Assembly (NCBI GenBank): GCA_010015675.1
Contig: ML976981.1
Location: 1,107,155 to 1,135,587, forward strand
Length of the DNA stretch: 28,433 bases
Source of the DNA: Byssothecium circinans
Lineage: Eukaryota > Ascomycota > Dothideomycetes > Pleosporales > Massarinaceae
Reading direction: 5' to 3'
Of this stretch, positions 1 through 9,089 are shown one piece after another. The notes under the pieces are model-generated. The model had not been told where the DNA came from. It saw only the letters and a program-made list of their open reading frames with translations, and ran no database searches. The translations under genes and the position numbers were made by a program. The first letter of the stretch is position 1. Every line of letters begins with the position of its first letter.

Positions 1-52
1 GTGGTGGAGGCATTTCGTGATGAGTGTGGTGTTGGTGTTGCCAAGGAAAAGT

Positions 53-86
53 GGCCGTCTCGGTGGTTTGGCCGTCTCGGTGGTGG
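53..86. repeat. Short direct repeat, 17-bp period
   Basis: The 15-mer GGCCGTCTCGGTGGT occurs at 53-67 and again at 70-84. It lies in the 3' flank of the first minus-strand ORF. No function is apparent. Confidence 0.7.
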
Positions 87-155
87 AATACGTTAATTAA
101 AGTGCTCTTTGTCTGAAGGATAAAGAGAGCTGAGAGCGCAGGCTATATAGGTTTC

Positions 156-1130
156 TCAGGCTCGGAGGAACGTAGTTCCGGAGAGCTCTGAGAGCGTACA
201 CCCTACGCGACAAGAACGCATTGGAGTGTGCGCCGAGTGGGACTGCGACTGCTTCTTCCTCTTCGAGTGCACAGGTGGAGGTGTGCGACGCCTCGATTCA
301 GTCCGGGGCCCACCTCTAGATTGTTGATGCTCGAAGTCATAGCTTTCGTCCTCCTCGCTAGTGCTATCTTGAAGCGATTGGCGGTCTTCAGTATGCTGTG
401 ATGGGTGCGACGCTCCAAACTGTTGTCCTTGAAGTGGCGTTCCAGTAGCATTCGTATGATTTACTCCGGGTTGTCTGAAAAAACTCTGAATTCCCTCTCC
501 AAAATATTGAGAGTAGTCATCCGGTGCAAGGCCCGGATATGTAAATGGCAGATTTTGGGACTCTGTGGGTGCAATCGGTAATGAACCTGGGTCACCAGGA
601 AAAGTCGGGTCATCGTCACTTCCCAGGTCAGTATCTGAAGTAACATTAACTGCCTGACTATCTTTTTCATTGGAGAACTTACGTGTGTATCCTCGTTCAC
701 TGTTAATATCGGTCACTGAGTATTGGTGCCCTGCATCGATACCGCTGGCGCAAGCGCTTGCATCCCGACGTGCCTGTGCGGACATTTGGCGCCTCTTCGC
801 TCGCTCTGTTGGGGTGATTCGGCACGTGGAGCGATCATCTTGCTTGCGAATGCTCTCCCCCGTGCGGTAGTTATTGGCGTCATCGTCCTCGTCCTCGCTA
901 GACGATGACCTGGTCTCAACAGACAGCAAGCGTGAACTTGTGCGGCGAACTGCCGGACGACTGGATTTCACAGTACGGGGACGCAGTGTTCTGATGAACA
1001 GGTTGCTCTTGGATGCCGATGCTTCGCCGCGGGAAAGCTTCTTCGGGCGTTGCGGTGCTGTAGGCGAGGCTGGACGCTTGGAGCTAGTGCCGCCACCTCG
1101 TTGTCGTGATGAAGTAGTGTGATGTGCCAT
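156..1130 (-). CDS. Hypothetical disordered Ser/Arg-rich protein (324 aa)
   Basis: A single uninterrupted frame of 324 residues with a true ATG at 1130-1128 and no better start upstream. I do not recognise the family. The first ~70 residues are basic and Ser/Thr/Pro-rich. An acidic stretch (SSSSEDEDDD) lies near residue 75-85, a second acidic run (SEEDESYDFE) near residue 260, and a Lys/Arg cluster (HSKRKKQ) near residue 290. There are no membrane segments, no signal peptide and no recognisable fold. Such composition is common in nuclear, intrinsically disordered fungal proteins, but that is inference only. The gene borders a repeat-rich, gene-free stretch, so a lineage-specific or decaying gene is possible. 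An intron near the 3' end cannot be excluded, because the last ~15 residues look unlike the rest. Confidence 0.55.
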   Translation of the reverse strand: MAHHTTSSRQRGGGTSSKRPASPTAPQRPKKLSRGEASASKSNLFIRTLRPRTVKSSRPAVRRTSSRLLSVETRSSSSEDEDDDANNYRTGESIRKQDDRSTCRITPTERAKRRQMSAQARRDASACASGIDAGHQYSVTDINSERGYTRKFSNEKDSQAVNVTSDTDLGSDDDPTFPGDPGSLPIAPTESQNLPFTYPGLAPDDYSQYFGEGIQSFFRQPGVNHTNATGTPLQGQQFGASHPSQHTEDRQSLQDSTSEEDESYDFEHQQSRGGPRTESRRRTPPPVHSKRKKQSQSHSAHTPMRSCRVGCTLSELSGTTFLRA

Positions 1131-1757
1131 TTATGAATATTCAACTGTGGAAGAAGTTCAGATGTCAGATTGAGGATCACTGGGATGAAGATGGTGCTAG
1201 AAAGATTTTGTACTGGGAAGATTTCGGTAGTTTATCCAGCTCCCCGAAGAATACCTTAAAGCATATCGCCTCAGCTGAAGTGTGTTTCATGATGAGGTAT
1301 GCCCCCAGCCCCCGTTTCGTGTGCTAACCCGATGTCTGATGACATCCGCACTATAGGACAGCACGTTCAGGTCGTTTAGGAGAATAAACATAGTCCATGC
1401 CCTAAGAGAGCCTGTTGTGTGACAAAATTGTTCCCATAACGGGCCGTGACCTTGGGTGGCGGACTTTAAAAATAACATAAGACCGTGCTCACACCCTCGT
1501 ATTTAGTGAGTCACCAGCCACGGTGCCAGTGTCGTTGAGTGAATACCCTCAGGTGGCATGTCAGAACGTATGTGCGGGAGCGCTATGAATAGCGTGGAAT
1601 CATTACAGTCCACGACACACATTTTATCATAAGCGATTGCAGAGATTTTTTATTCATGTTTTTAATTTTGTTGTTATCGTCGAGAGAACGATATCGATAG
1701 CATCAAAGTACCCTGGGGAATTGACAAATAAGCAAAGAACAGTACCCTAATAACTAG
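1131..1757. other. Gene-free upstream region
   Basis: No frame of convincing length or composition on either strand. It contains the promoter side of the minus-strand ORF that starts at 1130. I see no recognisable RNA gene or repeat. Confidence 0.5.
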
Positions 1758-1906
1758 CAAGCCTACATACTCCGTACAGTACTCTGCAACCTATTACACC
1801 GTCTGCGGAGTCGCCCAACCTATTACACCATCCGCAAAGAGCTCGTAACCCGTTACCCTATCCACGAAGTACTCCTAACCCATGCCACTATCCGCGAAAA
1901 TGTTTC
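1758..1906. repeat. Degenerate ~30-bp minisatellite
   Basis: About four to five diverged copies of a unit beginning AACC(T/C)ATTAC(A/C)C followed by (G/A)TC(T/C)GCG(G/A)AG. Unit starts are visible at 1788, 1817, 1847 and 1877, so spacings are 29, 30 and 30 bp. A weaker copy runs from about 1758. Copies differ mostly by transitions. The array is followed by unique-looking sequence. Confidence 0.75.
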
Positions 1907-2780
1907 GTAGGCTAGCCCCTACAAACTCTTTTCAGGGCCTTAGCCGCATTACGTCCATACGTATGCGCGGTCCTATCCAAATTAGGTCTTTTCACATCCA
2001 AATCCTAGCGTCTCTTCTTGTTAGCCTGTCCTACAGCTGCGGAGCTAAGACGCTGGGAAATGTGTCGCTCTATCCAACGTCTCTAAAGGCTGCCTACGTA
2101 GGGGTTAACTTGTACTTTATTAGGTCAGAAGTACACAGAACGGCGATTATAGCGATTGTCATGTACACAAAATAGCGGAAGGTCGAGGATAAGGCTATGC
2201 GGGCCTAAGGGTCCTTAGATTTGCGACGTAGGATAAACTGATTCGTAGCTCTAAGAATAAGGAGAGATTAACCTATCATGGTTGCTAACTTGCCCACCCC
2301 CAACCCGTGACGAAGGGCCAACCCGTGACGAAGCCGATGCTTCGGAAGTGCTTCCGTCGGGACGAGCGTTGGACCGGGTCGCTCGCTCTTTGCGGGAGCG
2401 GTAGGGTGTGCTCATGGTGCGTGAGACGTGATCGTAGCTACCTGCAACTGAAGTGGTGGTTCGTGTTGAGGATGCAGCAATGGGTGGAAGAGACTGAATA
2501 GTATGAGATTTGGGTAGAATCGGAGTAATGAGTTGGTGGAGCAAACCTTTGATTGGAGGGTAACAGGTGCAGGGGTGCAGGGTACGTGGGTAAAAGATTG
2601 AACTTAGTCGATCGGCTGCACTGGTTTGTGGGTGGAGTGACTGGTCGAACTGGAATTTTAAAGAGGAAGGTTAGCAGCTTTATGTACCTGCGAGGAATCA
2701 TCTATCAAGACAAACTTACGCGCACGGTTATAGCTGAAGTGAATCAGGACACATACGCATAGACTGTATCGAATAGCGAG
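1907..2780. other. Gene-free region with a short local duplication
   Basis: No credible gene. The sequence CCAACCCGTGACGAAG is duplicated in tandem at about 2299-2330. Minor open frames on both strands (for example 2251-2544 minus) match nothing I know and lack coding character. Confidence 0.5.
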
Positions 2781-2808
2781 ACGAGGCCCGTGATAGTGCA
2801 CAGGCATC

Positions 2809-3315
2809 TCTGACGTGTAATGTGCATGTGTCTTTGGTCAAACATGGAAACGTTGCCCAAATTTAGAAGCGCTGAGCAAGATACAGTCAATCTCACCATG
2901 AATTTTGGTTAGGCTGCAGAGACAGATAGTCGCAGCCTAGCTACCGATTAAACTTATAGTGGCTGTACGGGCAAAGCTGTCAATGGTGCATCGCATCATC
3001 AAAGGTGACTTCATCACAGATCTGAAAGCGATTTTGTACACATCAAATGGACGGAGAAATATAACAGCATTTATTGTTCAAAATCCAGTGTATTTTAAGG
3101 ATAACAGATAAGAAGATCTTTACTAGCTACCATCTGCAAACATTATTCGCGAAAAACCCAACCCAAAGCAGACAGAGGACGACATAGGTAAAGTATATCA
3201 AGCCCTAAAAGCATTTGTAAGTGAGTAGAAGAATTTACATTTAAAGGCTACAAGAGTTAAGGCTTTATAGAAGAGTAAGGATTAGGCCTGCAGGAAAACG
3301 CCTATAAGATGAAAT
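2809..3315 (+). pseudogene. Ghost ORF, about 170 codons with TAA/TAG/TGA stops
   Basis: Reading the plus strand in the frame of the ATG at 2983, the translation stays protein-like from about 2809 to 3315. It includes segments such as HRIIKGDFITDLKAILYTS and TEDDIGKVYQALKAFVSE. It is broken by stops that include TAA (after VYFKDNR), TAG (after EDLY), TAG (after AFVSE), TAG (after VKAL), TAG (after KSKD) and a final TGA. The helical, charged segments look like a mobile-element protein, but I recognise no domain. The frame may continue less clearly to about 3660. It is not a functional gene in its present state. Confidence 0.4.
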
Positions 3316-4079
3316 GAAAGGGTAGTTTCTAAAGGCTTAGGCCTTACATATGCGCCACGACGACTTCTACTCTACCTCTCACCCTAACAAGCAGAAAAGA
3401 TAGGAAAGGAAAACTGTGTGATAAGGATAAGATCAAGCATTTTGTGCAGAAGGAAGGAAATCTAGCAAGGCGGGTGTCTAGCGCCTAAGGGCGGCGGTGC
3501 TAAATAGCTAGTCATAGGGGAAAAGACATAATTTAACAAAGTAGAGCAGTAATCTTGCGTGTTTATAAGAGTCCACTGCTATTCAGTGTTAGACCGTGGT
3601 TAGAAACGGTGCAAATTTGTTTGTAGGGCCGTAGATGCCTCTAGGTAAGGCAAGAGTTTGCAATGATAGGGATGTTGCCTTAGGGAGCATTAGTCTTTCC
3701 CTCAGCGGGCTTTGCCATGCCTAATAACTGTAGGTGGCGACTGGCCTGCTGAGGGCGCCAGAGATAATTAGCGGGAACTTGGCGTTGAATACTTAATCAA
3801 GGTTGTTAGCTGTAGTACGCATAATAAGTTGTGTTAAATCATACTTACAGTTTCATGCTGTGCAGTTTGCTAAACTAGGCTGTTAATCACCTCCTGTGCC
3901 TAAAGAGCCCGTACATAGCACGCTCCTATCTTATTCTTTAACAAATCCTTCTCTTTAGTAGCACTCTCTAGATGAATGCGGATTTAGGTTTAAGAATTAA
4001 GCTAATGAGCTTGTTAGCTTTTGCCTAGATCCCCAGTTGTTGCCTTAAGCAAAAGTTAGAGGCAGTTAAGCTCTCCTTC

Positions 4080-4380
4080 CTTCACTTAAGATGCTAACTT
4101 GTGCTTCTTTGCCTCTTCTTTAGCTGCGTATTGTTCATCTCTAGTTTTCTGTGCTTCTCCTTAGGCTTCCTTAAGCTGCTGCCGTGCTTCGCCAAATTTC
4201 TAGATTGACTAGTGAATTTTATGTGCCGCCGCGTTTTGTTTAATATTAAGTTGTCTTTGAAGGTTTTCTGCGTCTTCGCGTGCGACTTTAAGTTCCGTCT
4301 AAGTAATGTGCCATTCCTCTATTATTTTAGCATAGTTATTAGATGTTTAGGTCTAGGCCTCTGTGACATTACGGTTTTAA
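4080..4380 (-). pseudogene. Ghost ORF encoding a coiled-coil segment
   Basis: On the minus strand from about 4380 to 4080 one frame reads as a charged helical protein, with pieces such as YAKIIEEWHIT, TELKVAREDAENLQRQL, KFGEARQQLKEA and DEQYAAKEEAKKHKLAS. About seven stops interrupt roughly 100 codons; all are TAG or TAA and none is TGA. Many lie where Gln would suit the surrounding coiled coil, as expected for CAG/CAA to TAG/TAA mutation. Coiled coils of this kind occur in retrotransposon Gag proteins and near the ends of transposases; which one this was cannot be decided. Confidence 0.45.
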
Positions 4381-5300
4381 CAGACGTTGCGGTCTTGCTA
4401 AACTTTATTTATAGTCACGCCTTAAAGTTAGTTACTGCTTGCAATTAGAGTAGCAATACAGGCGTCACTATCTATAAAATACTATATTATTCGCCGAACT
4501 CGACACACTGCTTAGGAAGACACTTACCTGGCGGCATCACTCTATGTTTTCAAGCCTAGGATCTAAGGGGTCTCTTCGTTTCGGCAACCTTAGGGTTTTT
4601 AGCCCTAATTTGCATTGCAACTGCAATCTACAATATGAACTAGCAGTGGCGAAGGTGAAGCTAAGGCTTAAGGTTACTAAGATTTTTACGTTACAGAGGT
4701 ACAAATGGATGAGTCAACGATGTAATAGAGGTCGGCTTAATAATATAGAAATCCGCTAGAAGGTGAATATGTAGAAACGAGGGAGGTTTACTGCAGCTTA
4801 GTCTTTTAAAAATAGGAATATCTAGCCCAGCGGCCTAGGCACAACTTCCCCGACGCAAAAGCGAAGAAGTGGGTACGAAACGCGGATTAGGCGTGTGTGT
4901 ATGCATGCAGTCACGGAAAAAAGCAAGCAGATGAAGCAATTCTATAGCGAGCGATACATCATGTTTTCCTGTTCGTGGCTTGAAACGTACGCAAGCGATG
5001 CTACCGATAGTACGCGCGAAGCGTAGTAAACATCCCTAATCTAAAAGTTACGTGCAATCCCACCCTTAGCCTTAGCGATTATCTAAAAAGGAGGGTGCAA
5101 GGCCCACGGGAGGAGATAGCAGAGAAAAAATAAAGTGTCCCTAGGACCACTTAGGCGCTAAAGTTGGCAGACTACCATGCATAGACGGCGAAGTGCTAGG
5201 GCGAGAAGGTGCATTTTAGAGCAAACAAGCTAGGAGTGAAACACGGCTAAACTTTAAATATGCTCTAGATTTGGCAACCACTCGTGGAAGGCTAATAGTC

Positions 5301-6880
5301 TCAGCCACGTTAAATACTGCTGCAGCTCTCATCTTCCATTTGTTTAGTCAAAAAGAATTGCGGCAAACAGGATAGTATAGGTCATAGCTTCAGTCGTTAG
5401 CTCTCGCTCTAGCTGCGATTTTATTCGTCAGCTCCCCACCTTACACAGCCATGGCTGGAAGGATATGAAAAGATAAGACAGCAATACTGTGTTTATTGCT
5501 AAAGAGCGCCCAGATCAGGACCTGCACATCGCCGTTGCCGGCCAGATTTGTGGAATGCAGCAGGCTGAGGGCGGGCCCTCATACAGTGAAGGACGACGAT
5601 CAACGGGACGAGAAGCACCTGTATTATGAAAGTTGTGAATTTTGAAAACAACATGGAATGCGAATCACCCTGCCTCCTTCCTAACATGTGCACTGTATGT
5701 CATAGATTTACCGCTCCACACATATTCGTAACCGACGCCTGATCCATTTCTCGCTCTCTTCATGAAACTACCCCAACATAGCCACCCCCCACCCTCATTC
5801 GCTTCCTATGCTCCCCATCATTCCCTCTCAGATTAATCCTCCATCTCTTCGGAGCGCCCCCAGCGTGCAGTGTTTTCCAAACAGTTGTGATTGTGCAGCA
5901 AAGACAGACAGGTCGGCGTTCAAATGGAATCGGAATCAAGTTTGACTCCCAAACTGGATTGTCATTGAAGTAGATACTAGGGCAGACGTTCCATAGACCC
6001 ACATTGGCTGTTTTTGAAATGATGCAGAGGATGCCTACATGCCACTTCCCGATGTGTCCTTGAGAAGTAGTTGTCACGTACTGATATCGATGTGCATGGC
6101 GAACTTTCGTCTACCAACATCTTCGCCAGAGAGTAGCTGAATATCTCGTACTCCATCACCATCCGTGCTCTTTAAGCTTGTTTGCGACACGTAGCATGCG
6201 ACGCTTTGCAAAGACCTACCTTTGGCCGTGGCGTATTGACCGTGGTCGCGTTACGGACAGTTCTAAGGTAAAACTTTACTTGGGGTCACTTAGACATCCT
6301 GGCGATATCTGAAATGACGAGGCCACTGAGGTAAGTTTTCACGGGGAGAAGACCTTATAGGAAACTCTGTATGTGAGATACAAGTGGCAACAGAGAGGTG
6401 GCGAAAGGTAGACTCATGTCAAGCCCCGGAATCGCCTTGGATCTTGCATCGAGGATACTTTAGAAGAGGAATATTTGATCGTATAGGCGCATCGCACCAT
6501 CCATTTTATCAAGGAAACAAGAAGGGAAGGAGAGAATATTTACATAATATAAGATCAAATTAAGTGAAAGAAATCCTTCAAACGCAGCGGGTTCCTCATC
6601 GTCCTCCTTTCTCGCCATTCTGAAATCCTTTTCCCATTGATGTTATCAATATGAAGCCCAAAGAAATATGTGTATGAAAATGAAATAGAGGGGTGGAAAG
6701 GTCGAGGGGAAAGGAGTGCGAACGTCGAGCTCATGAGAGCACGCACGCAGGGTTTGAAAGTTGAAAAAGAAACATTTCCTGGGCCATCGCCACATCAGAA
6801 GTATGCTCTATGGCGCGAATGTCCTCGGCTGAATCCCTTCGTCGAGTCGTTCTGGGCTTCTTGTGCGGCGCCGCAAGTAC
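5301..6880. other. Gene-free region
   Basis: Base composition returns toward that of the genic part of the window. I see no convincing gene. Minus-strand frames at 5499-5693 and 5760-6077 are open, but they are short or lack an ATG and have no recognisable domain. No repeats or RNA genes were seen. Confidence 0.45.
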
Positions 6881-7609
6881 CTACGCATCAGCGAAGACGA
6901 CCAGGCATACTGTCATGGTGGTGACTAAAAGCAGCTGAATAGGGTTGCGAGTAGCTTTGAGAAAAACCTTTTGTACGGCATATGCCAAACAGGAAAGGCC
7001 AAGCGCCAATTCTGAGAGAATCGGGCTTACTACAACCATGACGACGAAGGGCACCATGGCCATATTTGTGTAGCGTTCAATTGCTTCCTCCTCTTGTGCG
7101 TGCAGCGAAAGTCCTTGGCGATCGAGTGCTGCAGAGAGCCATGGCTCTAGTTGTTCAAGCGCTGCAGAAAGCCATGGCCCCAGTCGTTTGAGAGTTACAG
7201 AGAGCCACAGCCCCAGTTGTTCGGTCACTGCAGAGATCCATGGCCTCACTCGTTCAAGCGCTGCATGGAGCGATGGTCCCAGTCGTTGGAGTGCTGCAGA
7301 GACCCGCCCCATTGCGTGCAGCGACAGTCCGTGACGTCCGAGTGCTGCAGGGAGCCATGGCCCTAGGTCGTACAGCGGCAGTCTGTGGGTCATTTCGAGA
7401 GCATATCTCCATGGCATCCGCATCGCATACCAGAAAGAGACCCAAAGGTGCTCCTGAGCCTGAACCGTTGCGAAGGCCACAACTTTTATGCAGACCCGGA
7501 TGCTCCACATGACGATGACAAACGCCAAAATGCATCGTAGAATGAAAGATGCCATCTGGCCTAGGTGCAAGGTGGATAGGAGTGTCAATTTCGAAATCCA
7601 CAACAGCAT
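6881..7609 (-). CDS. Possible membrane protein with 11-residue repeats (242 aa)
   Basis: One uninterrupted frame from an ATG at 7609-7607. Residues ~20-48 form a hydrophobic, probably membrane-spanning stretch. Residues ~84-171 are a tandem series of 11-residue units with consensus (P/L)WLSAALERLG. Residues ~185-215 and ~222-242 are two further hydrophobic stretches, the last running to the C-terminus. Hendecad periodicity is known in amphipathic helices that lie along membranes or form straight coiled coils. The arrangement therefore suggests a membrane-anchored amphipathic rod, but this is inference. I recognise no family. The frame could instead be a by-product of a 33-bp DNA tandem repeat, which keeps other frames open too. 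Against that, the hydrophobic ends lie outside the repeat and fit a real protein. Confidence 0.45.
   Translation of the reverse strand: MLLWISKLTLLSTLHLGQMASFILRCILAFVIVMWSIRVCIKVVAFATVQAQEHLWVSFWYAMRMPWRYALEMTHRLPLYDLGPWLPAALGRHGLSLHAMGRVSAALQRLGPSLHAALERVRPWISAVTEQLGLWLSVTLKRLGPWLSAALEQLEPWLSAALDRQGLSLHAQEEEAIERYTNMAMVPFVVMVVVSPILSELALGLSCLAYAVQKVFLKATRNPIQLLLVTTMTVCLVVFADA
7097..7360. repeat. 33-bp tandem repeat inside the membrane-protein ORF
   Basis: About seven diverged 33-bp units, visible on the plus strand as recurring GAGCCATGG...CCCAGT(C/T)GTT...GCTGCAGA. They encode the 11-residue repeats. One unit is irregular: the segment at residues 95-111 is 17 residues long. Units differ by substitutions at all codon positions, so the array is not very young. 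Confidence 0.75.
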
Positions 7610-8770
7610 GGAAGTAACGCGACGTAAAGCGTAAACTGCGACGTGGGCAATCGTGGCACACAGATACGAGAATACTGTGGCGAGAAGACAAGAGTGGATG
7701 ACCTAGTTGCGACCAAGTTTGTTGGAGTTGATGTGGGAGGCAGCGGCCGCGTGGGTGGATGCGACTGCAAGCAGAACTGGTCGCGGTAGAAAGTCGATGG
7801 CCGTTGGTGGTAGTGGCTGACCGAAGAGTTATAGGTGCACTGGTGAAGAGGAGTTGTGTTCGAAGGCAAGTCGTGGGAGCGGTTGTCGCTGGCCGAGGTT
7901 GGCTCGACCTGGAGTGCCTGAAGATACGGAGGCTTCAATAGAGAATGAGAATTGAATGAACATGCAAGAGTACTTTGCTTTTTCGTGTTTGTGTGATAAG
8001 TGTTGTGCTTGGTCGCTTGAGCAGAGGTTCAGAGGAAGTGCATTCGAAGTATTGGGTGGTGTGGGCGGTGCTCTTCTCACGCAGCCTGTTCAATGTTAAT
8101 ATATTTCTCTGGTGGATTCGCCCCTGTACGGTTTTGGATTCAATTGCTGCTCTGGTGATCACGGCGGAAAGTTCTGCGAGAGACACCTCCTGACTTTGGG
8201 ACAGCTGCCTCATGGAAACAAGCCTCACGTTGAGCAGTGCCTTGATAGGACAAAATTCGTGCGGTGGCATATACCACTTACAGACAGGGCAGACTGGTGA
8301 TCTATGTATGTACTGGTTGAGGCTGTGCCTGAAGCTTCATCCGTGTCTCTGGCTTTCAATACACTACCAAGCCAACAAGAAGCAATTCGCTCAACCGGAA
8401 GCTTTCATAGGGCCACAAGCATATGGATCCCGGAAAGGTACACTACACCGCGTAAATAAGCCCCACAGGGGGTTCCTTCACACTCTCCTTATCCGGTATT
8501 TTATGCCCCTGCGACGCCACTTTCACTTGGCAAAAGCCCGCACGTTCTGTGCTTTGGCGAGGGCTGAATGACTCTGAGCACAAGATCTGCATTTCAGAAA
8601 CTCCGCACGACCTAGATCGCTAAATCACACTGAGACCACAATATTTGGCTCTCTAGCAACACCGCACGACCAACATTGCAACGCCACCACAATGCAGGAC
8701 AGGGGACTTCGTCTCGCATCATACGCAAAAAAGTCCCGACTAGATGTCTGCTTAGAAAGCGGCCCCCCTG
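7610..8770. other. Region without a convincing gene
   Basis: Several open frames exist (7585-7938 minus, 7935-8270 minus, 8212-8571 plus). They overlap one another, have no recognisable domain and show no splice-supported structure. I see no repeat or RNA gene. Confidence 0.45.
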
Positions 8771-8778
8771 ATATATAA

Positions 8779-8786
8779 TATAAAAG
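8779..8786 (+). promoter_or_regulatory. TATA box
   Basis: TATAAAAG inside the AT run ATATATAATATAAAAG. It ends 7 bases before the first ATG of the long downstream frame (8793). Transcription would start downstream of that ATG, which argues that translation begins later, most likely at 9090. Confidence 0.55.
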
Positions 8787-8811
8787 TGTTGCATGTCGAT
8801 GGCCAGCTCTC

Positions 8812-9048
8812 TCGTCAGACGAAGTGTCCATTTCTTCGACAGCCCACTCGCATCAGAAAGCTGTCATTTCCCAACAACCCACTCTCATCAGACGACATTT
8901 CCATCTTTTCAAGCAAGCCTCCCTCATCAGACGACACTTCCATCTTTTCAAGCAAGCCTCTCCCATCAGACGAACCCTCCACCTTTTCTGAACAATCCCT
9001 CTCACGAGAGGAAGCCTGCATTGTTTCCCAAAAAACCCCTCAACCACA
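8812..9048. repeat. 39-bp tandem repeat in the leader of the next gene
   Basis: Units start with CATCAGACGA and continue ...CCATCTTTTCAAGCAAGCC. The two best copies are adjacent and almost identical (about 8894-8971); diverged copies lie on both sides, six in total. The 39-bp period is a multiple of three, so two plus-strand frames and at least one minus-strand frame stay open across the array. If translated in the frame of 8793 it would give a 13-residue repeat starting HQTT. Confidence 0.75.
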
Positions 9049-9089
9049 CAAGTCCAACTGCCCCGGCCGCACGTCTTCGACCACCGGCC

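Larger units (their letters stand above)
2800..5300. mobile_element. Probable RIP-degraded transposon remains, class unresolved
   Basis: This AT-rich stretch is crowded with TA dinucleotides and contains no intact gene, unlike the GC-balanced genes elsewhere in the window. Two long ghost reading frames, one per strand, are interrupted almost only by TAG and TAA codons. These are the stops expected when CAG/CAA (and TGG on the other strand) are converted by C-to-T mutation at CpA, the signature of repeat-induced point mutation in ascomycetes. I could not find terminal repeats, a target-site duplication, or a reverse transcriptase or transposase motif that would settle the class. The outer borders are therefore approximate. 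Confidence 0.45.

Noticed and set aside
1287..1478. Short minus-strand frame upstream of the first gene
   Set aside because: 63 codons, no family resemblance, no coding signal beyond chance.
5220..5340. Minus-strand segment RAAAVFNVAET, reminiscent of the helix-turn-helix start of pogo/Fot1 transposases
   Set aside because: The similarity covers about 20 residues only, and no DDE motifs could be followed downstream. Too weak to assign a transposon class.
5420..5460. Plus-strand SSAPHLTQP, similar to the HSSHLxQP motif of pogo-like transposases
   Set aside because: Isolated short match on the opposite strand to the other transposase-like hint, with no supporting flanking sequence.
5760..6077. 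105-codon minus-strand frame
   Set aside because: Begins with a non-ATG codon, has no recognisable domain and no splice support.
8793..9089. N-terminal 99 residues made of 13-residue repeats
   Set aside because: The start codon would lie 7 bases behind a TATA box, so it is probably not in the mRNA.
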